Shown here one piece after another: positions 7,326 to 13,891 of a stretch of DNA of 25,467 nt; position 1 is the stretch's first letter; the number at the start of each line of letters is the position of its first letter. The notes beneath the pieces were generated by a model that had not been told where the DNA came from, did not search any database, and was given only the letters and a program-made list of their open reading frames with translations. This DNA is from UBA3537 sp045561735 (lineage in GTDB: Bacteria; Bacteroidota; Bacteroidia; Flavobacteriales; Flavobacteriaceae): positions 1 through 25,467 of the forward strand of contig JBJKXC010000028.1 of the NCBI GenBank assembly GCA_045561735.1, read 5' to 3'. The translations under genes and the position numbers were made by a program.

Positions 7326-8228
7326 ATGAAAATTTATTGTTTAAAATTCCTTTTAATTATTGTGTCTTTTAATGCTTTTGCACAAACTAAAAAAGATAAA
7401 GATTTGGCATCTATAAAAGCCATGTGTGGTTGTTTTGAAGTAAGCTTCAATTTCGCTGAAACTTTTAGTTATTCAAAGGATTCAACTTACCAGGCTTCAA
7501 AAAATAAATATGACAAAGCTTTAGAATGGGTACAATTGGTAGATTCTAATGAAGATTTCGTTTCGATGCAGCATTTACTTATTGTAGGAGATGTTTTGAA
7601 CCCCTACGTAATCAAGCATTGGCGACAAGATTGGATGTATGAAAACACCGATTCTTTTCCTTATACTATTGATAATACATGGCCTTATAAATCTAATGAT
7701 GCATCAGAAGTGACCGGCCAGTGGACACAAAGAGTTTTTCAGGTCGATGACAGTCCCCGTTATGAAGGTTCTGCGACTTGGGTTCATGTTGATGGTCGTA
7801 GTTTTTGGTCCAGTACTGCGGATGCGCCTCTTCCACGTAGAGAAATAACCAAGCGTCAAGATTACAATGTGACTCTAAGACGCAATCATCATGAAATTTT
7901 CGATTGGGGTTGGAGCCATGATCAGGATAACGATAAATTGATTCGTGAAGTGAATAAAAAAGACGTTGTTTTGGCGCAAGAAAAAGGCTACAATACTTAC
8001 AAAAAAGTTGAAAATGAAAAATGTATTGCCGCCCAAGTGTTTTGGAAAGACAACAAAGATATGTGGACTATGGTACGAAAGGAATGGAATACAATCTTTT
8101 CGATGCGTCAGAATATAAAACTCAAAAATAAAGTAGAAGGTAAAAGATTATACCAGTATTTATTTACCCTAGAATCGGACACTAAATCAGAAGAAATTTA
8201 TGAGATAATTAATAGTTTTTTATTTTAA
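7326..8228 (+). CDS. DUF6607 family secreted protein
   Basis: 300 residues with a clear signal peptide (1-19, ending NAFA-Q), so exported. Features seen: M-C-G-C-F-E-V near 33-39, a central tryptophan-rich part with HWRQDW (about 98-103) and TGQWTQRVFQVDD, then RRNHHEIFDWGWSHDQDN. These match the DUF6607 family, widespread in Bacteroidota and some proteobacteria, with no known function. There is no T9SS domain or lipobox, so it probably stays in the periplasm or outer membrane. It is transcribed away from the DUF6686-like/DoxX pair and lies beside the mbnP-mbnH operon, which suggests but does not prove a shared metal or redox role. There is no clear terminator after it. Confidence 0.8.
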   Translation: MKIYCLKFLLIIVSFNAFAQTKKDKDLASIKAMCGCFEVSFNFAETFSYSKDSTYQASKNKYDKALEWVQLVDSNEDFVSMQHLLIVGDVLNPYVIKHWRQDWMYENTDSFPYTIDNTWPYKSNDASEVTGQWTQRVFQVDDSPRYEGSATWVHVDGRSFWSSTADAPLPRREITKRQDYNVTLRRNHHEIFDWGWSHDQDNDKLIREVNKKDVVLAQEKGYNTYKKVENEKCIAAQVFWKDNKDMWTMVRKEWNTIFSMRQNIKLKNKVEGKRLYQYLFTLESDTKSEEIYEIINSFLF

Positions 8229-8262
8229 AACGTTCTGATTTAGGCTAATTACTAATGATTTG

Positions 8263-8297
8263 TTTGTGAAATTGTTAACTTACGAAACTTATACTTG
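8263..8297 (+). promoter_or_regulatory. possible promoter for the esterase gene
   Basis: TTTG at 8263-8266 and TATACTTG at 8290-8297 (7 of 8 to TAnnTTTG) with a 23-nt spacer, slightly longer than usual. The ATG at 8319 is 21 nt further on. The gene starts about 90 bp after the DUF6607 stop, so a promoter of its own is plausible. Confidence 0.35.
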
Positions 8298-8318
8298 TAA
8301 AATTTAGACTGTAATTAA

Positions 8319-9206
8319 ATGAATAAAATTACCTTAACTGTACTTTTCTTTACTACAGCGATGTATCCCCAAACAATCGAAATAAACGGGACGCTGAGTG
8401 CTAAAAATCACCAAATAAAAAATGTTGACAATACAGTACCCTATGTTAATTTAACTGACACTACTTTTTATATTGATCAAGAAATTGATGGGGTCAATGT
8501 TTCAAGGGAAGTCATCATAGAAGTTCCAAATAGAATCGATTCTTCAATAAATTATCCTATTGTGATTGCTTTTCATGGTAGAACTGTTGAAAACGACACC
8601 TGGATTAATAAATTAAATCATTTGACAGGGCCTGGGGAGTTTATAGGTGTTTATCCGCAAGGACATCAGTTCATGTGGAATTCTGGAGGCAATGAAAAAA
8701 CTACTGCTGATGATGTTGCATTTGTAGATGCTATTTTAGTGGCTTTGCAAGTCTATAAAAATCTTGATTTTGAACGTGTTTATGCGATGGGAACTTCAAA
8801 TGGTGCAAGTATGACCAATAAATTGGCTTTAGAGACTTCACATTTTAATGCTGTTTCTAATATTGTTTCGCAACTAAGCACTTCAGCATTGCCTAATTCC
8901 AATACATACCCGACAGCTGTATTTCAAGTTAATGGTACAGCAGATACCATCATCCCAATTGAGGGTGGTCCAAAACTTGGTTATGTTTTTTTAGATGCGC
9001 TTGAAAGTGCAGAACAATGGGCAATCGCCTATAAATGTGATGATTATAAACTAAAAAATATAGGATCCGATTCAATTTACATATTTTCTAATTGTATTGA
9101 AGGTAAAGAAATACGTTATTTACGCATTGAAGGCGGTGCACACAATTTGCACTGGGGTAACCCCCAATTATTTACAGATATTTGGAATTTTTTAAAGAAT
9201 TTTTAA
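8319..9206 (+). CDS. secreted esterase, PHB depolymerase/feruloyl esterase-like (LpqC, CE1-like)
   Basis: 295-residue alpha/beta hydrolase with a signal peptide (about 1-18). The catalytic triad can be read: Ser160 in GTSNGAS (a G-x-S-x-G elbow), Asp209 in NGTADTIIPI, and His275 in GGAHNLHW. The oxyanion region is IAFHGR (83-88), and VYPQG, TADDVAFVDAI (129-139) are further landmarks of the LpqC/polyhydroxybutyrate depolymerase group, which also holds feruloyl and acetyl-xylan esterases. It should hydrolyse an ester in the periplasm or outside. The GH10 xylanase in the same window makes a hemicellulose side-chain esterase attractive, but the genes are 7 kb apart and the substrate is not decided by sequence. 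No T9SS domain. Probably a single-gene unit. Confidence 0.8.
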   Translation: MNKITLTVLFFTTAMYPQTIEINGTLSAKNHQIKNVDNTVPYVNLTDTTFYIDQEIDGVNVSREVIIEVPNRIDSSINYPIVIAFHGRTVENDTWINKLNHLTGPGEFIGVYPQGHQFMWNSGGNEKTTADDVAFVDAILVALQVYKNLDFERVYAMGTSNGASMTNKLALETSHFNAVSNIVSQLSTSALPNSNTYPTAVFQVNGTADTIIPIEGGPKLGYVFLDALESAEQWAIAYKCDDYKLKNIGSDSIYIFSNCIEGKEIRYLRIEGGAHNLHWGNPQLFTDIWNFLKNF

Positions 9207-9238
9207 ACTCTTAGCAATTTAAAAATATATTCTTTTTT
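9199..9238. terminator. AT-only hairpin between convergent genes, possible bidirectional terminator
   Basis: ATTTTTAAA at 9199-9207 pairs with TTTAAAAAT at 9218-9226 over a 10-nt loop, followed on the plus strand by a T-rich run from 9230. It lies between the stops of the esterase (9206) and hemolysin III (9238) genes. The stem has no G-C pair, so stability is doubtful. Confidence 0.35.
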
Positions 9239-9885
9239 TAAGAAATAATGTATATGGCAATCATAATAAAGTGTAAAACACTTCCTGCCATTACGAAAAG
9301 ATGCCAGATAAAATGTGCCAATTTCATTCGGTAATCCAAAAGGTAAAAAAGGATGCCCGCGCTATAGGCGATGCCGCCTGATAGTAATAACCAGTAGGCA
9401 GTAGGATCTAAGACTGCTTTTACCAATTCAATTTTAAATGCGATGATCCATCCCATAAACGCATATATAAAGGTCGATATGAGGTTGTATTTACCTGTGT
9501 AAAAAATCTTTAGTAGAATTCCAAAAATTGCCATGCCCCATTGTATTCCAAAAAATACCCATCCAGTAAGGCCGCCAATACTGATTAAAATTACGGGCGT
9601 ATAGGTTCCAGCAATGAGCAGATAAATCCCACAATGGTCAAGGATGTTAAACAAATGTTTTGCTTTTTTATTCCTAAGACCGTGATAAAGAGCTGAAAAC
9701 GTGTAGAGTAAAACCAAGCTGCTACCATATACCAACGCACTAAACAAACTCCAGTCTTTATTGCTTTGGGCTCCAAAAACGATCAAGACAACCAAACCCC
9801 CAACAGCAACTGCGGCTGTGATGCCATGGGAAACGGTATTAAACCATTCTTCTAAATTTGTTTGAGATTTTGTATTTGCAGACAT
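9238..9885 (-). CDS. hemolysin III family (PAQR/TrhA-like) membrane protein
   Basis: 215 residues with seven hydrophobic segments. Family motifs are visible: SHGITA (19-24), S-A-L-Y-H68 in the second segment region, LDHCGIYLLIAGTYTP (82-97), and a C-terminal HFIWH...H pattern. The conserved histidines and Asp83 correspond to the presumed zinc site of the PAQR/hemolysin III superfamily. Bacterial members have been linked to membrane homeostasis rather than true haemolysis, and the old name is misleading. It is in the inner membrane. Upstream (9886-10036) there is only non-coding DNA, so it is probably transcribed alone. It converges on the esterase gene with a 31-bp gap. Confidence 0.88.
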   Translation of the reverse strand: MSANTKSQTNLEEWFNTVSHGITAAVAVGGLVVLIVFGAQSNKDWSLFSALVYGSSLVLLYTFSALYHGLRNKKAKHLFNILDHCGIYLLIAGTYTPVILISIGGLTGWVFFGIQWGMAIFGILLKIFYTGKYNLISTFIYAFMGWIIAFKIELVKAVLDPTAYWLLLSGGIAYSAGILFYLLDYRMKLAHFIWHLFVMAGSVLHFIMIAIYIIS

Positions 9886-10036
9886 TCATCGCACTAAATA
9901 ACTGAAAAATTTCAAATAGTAACAATTAATAAATTGAACGTGTAATTATATTTAATTAACGGAGGGCTTTTAAAAGAAATTTTCAAACCTGCTTATAAAA
10001 TTTTAATTATGTAAAGGCTCTGTCGTTTATTCTTTT

Positions 10037-10402
10037 TTAATTCTTTGCAGATTCCATTCTTTTTTTTCGGGCATCAATAAAACTCTTGACGAAAAACACC
10101 ATGGCTATAATTGTACTAAGAATCATGACAAAAACACGTATCATGGCTGCAGAGTCAGATCTACCAATCGCGCCTGTTAAAGGTTTTATCAAGCCAATTA
10201 AGACCACAAGGGTTAGCAAAACTGCAATGTGTGCAACGATTTTATTTTCATTTTTAACTCCTTTGTTGAGCAGGAGTAGTGCAACACCAATAAATGTTGG
10301 AATCAAAGCCGTCATGGACGGGCTGTCTGAGGAAAAATAACCCCATAATGGCAATACAATTAAAAGAATGGCATTTACAAGACTTGTTTTGTGTGCTTTC
10401 AT
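10037..10402 (-). CDS. small four-segment membrane protein of unknown function
   Basis: 121 residues with about four hydrophobic segments (roughly 10-24, 30-46, 55-76, 85-107) and a basic tail ending near RKKRMES. The order (short loop with D-S-P-S-M, then L-L-N-K-G-V-K between segments 2 and 3) is reminiscent of small conserved Bacteroidota membrane proteins, but I do not recognise a named family. It lies between the hemolysin III gene and the DCC/MutS2 pair, all on the minus strand, with gaps of about 150 bp on each side. It is probably monocistronic. Real coding is supported by hydrophobic periodicity and an ATG at a sensible place; the opposite-strand frame is only its shadow. Confidence 0.7.
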   Translation of the reverse strand: MKAHKTSLVNAILLIVLPLWGYFSSDSPSMTALIPTFIGVALLLLNKGVKNENKIVAHIAVLLTLVVLIGLIKPLTGAIGRSDSAAMIRVFVMILSTIIAMVFFVKSFIDARKKRMESAKN

Positions 10403-10561
10403 ATTTTTTTTATAAGTTGTCGTTAAAGATATTTATTATTAATAAATGGAACTAATTATTTACAATAATTTAGCAACATTTAGTAAGCGTTTACCTCTTA
10501 ATTTTTTGAAAATTTTATTTTATAAACTACAGTAATTTTATCTTAAAGTTAAACAATTAGA

Positions 10562-10945
10562 TCAGTCTAAAAAACGGTTTTCAAATCCTTTGGAGGGTAG
10601 CATGCATTGGTCTTTTTTGCCAAACCAGCGGTAGCGGTTCTTGGCCACAATATTATAGAGCCAGTCTCTAAAAAATCGAGGCAAGATGTAGCCCAACAGT
10701 AGCAGTTGGTGCCATCCCCCTAACAAACGTGATAATTTTAAGACAGCGGTGCTTTTTTTGTAGAGCATTTTGCCATCGAAAAACAAAATACTTTGCATTG
10801 ACTGAATTTCGGTTTCATTTACAAAATCTTTGGCGTAGTTTCCTTGAAGTGAGGCAAATTTTAAAACCCCTTTTTTGTCGTGTTTTATTAAATAACGAAC
10901 ACTGCCTTGACATAAATTACAAACGCCGTCAAAAAATACAATCAT
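10562..10945 (-). CDS. DCC-family thiol-disulfide oxidoreductase (DUF393)
   Basis: 127 residues starting with the signature FDGVCNLC: Asp6 and the dicysteine C9-N-L-C12. VRYLIKHDKKGVLKFASLQG follows in pattern, and Y-R-W-F-G-K-K-x-x-C-M-L-P ends the domain. DCC proteins have a thioredoxin-like fold and a putative redox-active Cys pair; the substrate is unknown. The ATG overlaps the end of the MutS2-like gene by 4 bp (ATGA), so the two are co-transcribed and probably translationally coupled. No signal peptide, so cytoplasmic. Family membership is very likely; the reaction is not established. Confidence 0.88.
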   Translation of the reverse strand: MIVFFDGVCNLCQGSVRYLIKHDKKGVLKFASLQGNYAKDFVNETEIQSMQSILFFDGKMLYKKSTAVLKLSRLLGGWHQLLLLGYILPRFFRDWLYNIVAKNRYRWFGKKDQCMLPSKGFENRFLD

Positions 10946-13119
10946 GTCTTATTTTTTTTAGCTTTTACAAATTCTAAGCGTTCTAAACTCACCTTTGTTG
11001 TAAACAATCCGTAGTTAACTGTCGCCTTGCCTTTTTCGATTTTATCGATACTACCCACTGCACGACCATCGTCCATACGAACGTTTTCGCCGACCTTGAA
11101 ATTGTGCTTGGGTTTTGTAGGTGTTTTTTTAGCTTTGGCTTTAGCAGCCTTTTTTTCCTTTCTAATTTTAGCCACTTTTTGTTCTACCTCTTTTTGTAAC
11201 CGGTTTTCTTCAATTATTTTAGCCTTTTTTTCCTTGTTGGAGAGTTTGGTCTTTTTTGAGTTTTCAATTTGAACCAACTTAAAAAGCTCTGTCATAAGTT
11301 CGCGCTTGCGTTTGTTTTCGTAATAGGTATCGCCCAAGGCCATAATTTTTTTACCCAAATAAATAAGGCGTTGATTGCTGTCATAAAGTTCCTGGAAGTT
11401 CTGTAATTTTTTTTGAGCTTTTTGATTGGTAGATTCCAGTTTTTCTGCTTCCAACCCTTTTTTAACCTCATTTTGTTTAAGTGCCCGTTCTGTTTTTTCG
11501 AGTTTTGAACGTTCCTTTTGAAGGCGCGCAATGGTTTTATCAAACCGAATTTTACCGCGCTCTATTTTCTTTTTAGAACGATTGATCAAACTGAAGGGGA
11601 TGCCATTTTTTTGGGCCACTTCAAAAGTGAAAGAGCTGCCCGCTTGTCCGATAATAAGCTTAAATATGGGCAATAGTGTTTTTTCATCAAATAACATATT
11701 GGCGTTTTGAATGTGGGGCAATTCGTTGGCCAAAAGCTTGAGATTGCTGTAATGAGTCGTGATGATACCAAAGGCCTCTCTCTCATAAAAAACTTCGAGA
11801 AAAGTTTCTGCCAAAGCCCCGCCCAGTTCAGGATCACTGCCTGTTCCAAATTCATCGATTAAAAACAAGGTTTGCTTGTTACATTTTTTGAGAAAATAGT
11901 TCATTTGTTTTAAGCGGTAGCTGTAGGTGCTCAAATGATTTTCTATGGACTGATTGTCTCCAATATCACTTAAAATACTGTCAAAAAAACACATTTTTGA
12001 ACGTTCATGAACAGGAACAAGTAAACCCGATTGCAGCATCAATTGTAGCAGCCCAACAGTTTTAAGGGTGATGCTTTTTCCACCTGCATTAGGTCCAGAA
12101 ATGACAATAATTCGACTCTCGGGGGTCATTTCAATCGTTTGGGGAAAGGTTTCTTTTTTTTCTTCTTTGTTGGCTACCAACAATAAAGGATGGTAGGCAT
12201 CTTTCAAATACAGGCTTTGCGTTTCACTAATTTTGGGTCGAATGCCTTCAATAGCGTTTGCATATTTTGCTTTTGAATACAATACATCAATGCGGGTCAA
12301 ATATGTTTGGTATTGTTGTAATAAAGGTTTGAAGCCTCTCACAAAGGCTGTGAGCTCCAATAAAATCCGTTTGATTTCTTCAGTTTCCTCAAATTCAAGA
12401 TTGTTAAGATCCCGCTGGTACTGGTGGGTTGCATCAGGTTCTATATAAACAATACTCCCTGTTTTACTGGCGCCTAAAATACTTCCCTTCACTTTACGCC
12501 GGTACATGGCTTTCACCGCCAGTACTCTGCGATTTTCCATAACGGTTTCTCTAATGTCGTCTAAATAGTCAGCGCTGTTGTAATGACTCAAGGCCGAATT
12601 AAAACTGCTATTTATTTTGGTGCGAACACTTTGAATTGACTTGCGAATGGTATACAAGCGCTCTGAAGCATTGTTTCTAATGACGCCATATTTATCAATC
12701 ACGCTATTGATTTGATTGGATACTGCCATGGTTTTCTCCAGTGCCTCAGAACTTTCAAAGAGAAGAGGATAATATTCACGAAATTTTTTAAAAAACTTCA
12801 GAAGTGTATTGGTAGTAATAGAAAGCACTGCGATTTTTCGAAATTGCTCAACATCCAAAAAGTTATTTTCTATGCTTAATAGCTTTAATTCTTCTGTAAT
12901 ATCGTCAAAGCCGTGATTGGGAATTCGATTTTCATTGTCAAAAGAAGATACAAACTCGTGCACCAAATTTAGAGTCTCAATGCACTCTTTTTTTATAGCA
13001 TAGGGGATGAGTTGCTCAATTTCTGCACGCCCTAGAGTAGTAATAGTAAACGCCGCAACTTGGGCTATAACAGCGTCAAATTCTAAATCATCCAGCGTTT
13101 TTTGAGAAATTTTAATCAT
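10942..13119 (-). CDS. mutS2: MutS2-like DNA-binding ATPase lacking the Smr domain
   Basis: 725 residues. The N-terminal core and clamp helices (1-330) lack a mismatch-recognition domain. The ATPase has the Walker A loop GPNAGGKS (342-349), a Walker B region LFLIDEFGTGSD and TTHYS. A lysine-rich coiled coil (about 515-675) and a short KOW-like beta segment (about 680-715, GENVRMDDGRAVGSIDKI) finish the protein. Full-length MutS2 is near 780 residues and ends in an Smr nuclease domain; here none follows, as in many Bacteroidota homologues. Known MutS2 roles are suppression of recombination and rescue of collided ribosomes; without Smr, cleavage is not expected. It overlaps the DCC gene by 4 bp and is divergent from ung. 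Annotation as simple MutS would be misleading. Confidence 0.85.
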   Translation of the reverse strand: MIKISQKTLDDLEFDAVIAQVAAFTITTLGRAEIEQLIPYAIKKECIETLNLVHEFVSSFDNENRIPNHGFDDITEELKLLSIENNFLDVEQFRKIAVLSITTNTLLKFFKKFREYYPLLFESSEALEKTMAVSNQINSVIDKYGVIRNNASERLYTIRKSIQSVRTKINSSFNSALSHYNSADYLDDIRETVMENRRVLAVKAMYRRKVKGSILGASKTGSIVYIEPDATHQYQRDLNNLEFEETEEIKRILLELTAFVRGFKPLLQQYQTYLTRIDVLYSKAKYANAIEGIRPKISETQSLYLKDAYHPLLLVANKEEKKETFPQTIEMTPESRIIVISGPNAGGKSITLKTVGLLQLMLQSGLLVPVHERSKMCFFDSILSDIGDNQSIENHLSTYSYRLKQMNYFLKKCNKQTLFLIDEFGTGSDPELGGALAETFLEVFYEREAFGIITTHYSNLKLLANELPHIQNANMLFDEKTLLPIFKLIIGQAGSSFTFEVAQKNGIPFSLINRSKKKIERGKIRFDKTIARLQKERSKLEKTERALKQNEVKKGLEAEKLESTNQKAQKKLQNFQELYDSNQRLIYLGKKIMALGDTYYENKRKRELMTELFKLVQIENSKKTKLSNKEKKAKIIEENRLQKEVEQKVAKIRKEKKAAKAKAKKTPTKPKHNFKVGENVRMDDGRAVGSIDKIEKGKATVNYGLFTTKVSLERLEFVKAKKNKT

Positions 13120-13136
13120 ACCTTTTCAAACGGACA

Positions 13137-13144
13137 CAAATTTA
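13137..13144 (-). promoter_or_regulatory. -7 element for the MutS2-like gene
   Basis: On the minus strand this reads TAAATTTG, a full match to TAnnTTTG, 18 nt before the ATG at 13119. No good TTTG was seen at the -33 position. It faces away from the matching element for ung, 24 bp further on. Confidence 0.4.
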
Positions 13145-13168
13145 GGTATTAAAGTTTAGAATATAATT

Positions 13169-13176
13169 TAAATTTG
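13169..13176 (+). promoter_or_regulatory. -7 element for ung
   Basis: TAAATTTG, a full match to TAnnTTTG, 18 nt before the ATG at 13195. No clear -33 TTTG. With the divergent element at 13137-13144 it forms a compact back-to-back promoter region of 75 bp shared by two DNA-repair genes. Confidence 0.45.
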
Positions 13177-13194
13177 TCATGTTAGCATTTATTT

Positions 13195-13890
13195 ATGACC
13201 GCTAAAAATCACAATATGTTTCAAATTAATGAAGACTGGCAGTCCGTTTTTAATTCAGAATTTGAACAACCGTATTTTAAATCCTTGAAGCTTTTTATTG
13301 AGAAATCATATTCTCAGACTCTTTGTTTCCCACCCATGGACCAAATTTTTAACGCGTTTAACTTATGTGCTTTTAAAGACTTAAAAGTAGTAATTATAGG
13401 GCAGGACCCTTACCATGGCTCAGGTCAAGCCAATGGTTTGGCGTTCTCTGTAAATCCTGAAATACCCTTACCACCATCACTCAAAAATATTTTTAAAGAA
13501 TTGGCAATGGATTTGCAAATTCCACCACCCCCAAAAGGCGACTTATCAACTTGGGCGTCTCAGGGTGTTTTGTTGCTCAATGCCACGCTTTCTGTTCAAG
13601 AGGCCCATCCCCGCAGTCATCAAAAACAAGGTTGGGAGCAGTTTACAGATTATACCATTCGAACCATTTCAAAACATACCACCAATGTGGTTTTTTTATT
13701 GTGGGGCAGTTATGCACGTAAAAAACGAAAATTTATTGATGCAAATACCCATCTTATATTGGAAAGCGGCCATCCTTCGCCTATTAGTGCCAACCGAGGT
13801 TTCTGGTTTGGTAATCGGCATTTTAGCAAAGCCAATACTTATTTAAAATTAAATAGACGTCAAGCAATAGATTGGCGAATAGCGCAGTAA
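13195..13890 (+). CDS. ung: uracil-DNA glycosylase, family 1
   Basis: 231 residues, normal for family 1 UDG. Removes uracil from DNA as the first step of base excision repair. The water-activating loop is GQDPYHG (69-75, catalytic Asp71). The uracil-binding strand VLLLNATLSV (125-134) carries Asn129. The leucine-loop motif HPSPISANRGF starts at His193. The start at 13195 is the first ATG after the promoter-like element; Met8 is an alternative and closer to the usual start of Ung. Cytoplasmic. It is divergent from the MutS2-like gene and ends 1 bp from the stop of the convergent SulP gene, leaving no room for a separate terminator. Confidence 0.96.
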   Translation: MTAKNHNMFQINEDWQSVFNSEFEQPYFKSLKLFIEKSYSQTLCFPPMDQIFNAFNLCAFKDLKVVIIGQDPYHGSGQANGLAFSVNPEIPLPPSLKNIFKELAMDLQIPPPPKGDLSTWASQGVLLLNATLSVQEAHPRSHQKQGWEQFTDYTIRTISKHTTNVVFLLWGSYARKKRKFIDANTHLILESGHPSPISANRGFWFGNRHFSKANTYLKLNRRQAIDWRIAQ

Positions 13891-13891
13891 A

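Noticed and set aside
9960..9976. GGAGGG and the palindrome CTTTTAAAAG upstream of the hemolysin III gene
   Set aside because: The next plus-strand ATG is followed at once by a stop, and the palindrome has no loop or T-run, so neither a gene nor a terminator is supported.
11292..12448. Several open frames of 70-90 codons overlapping the MutS2-like gene
   Set aside because: They overlap a conserved gene in other frames and show no recognisable protein features; they are shadows.
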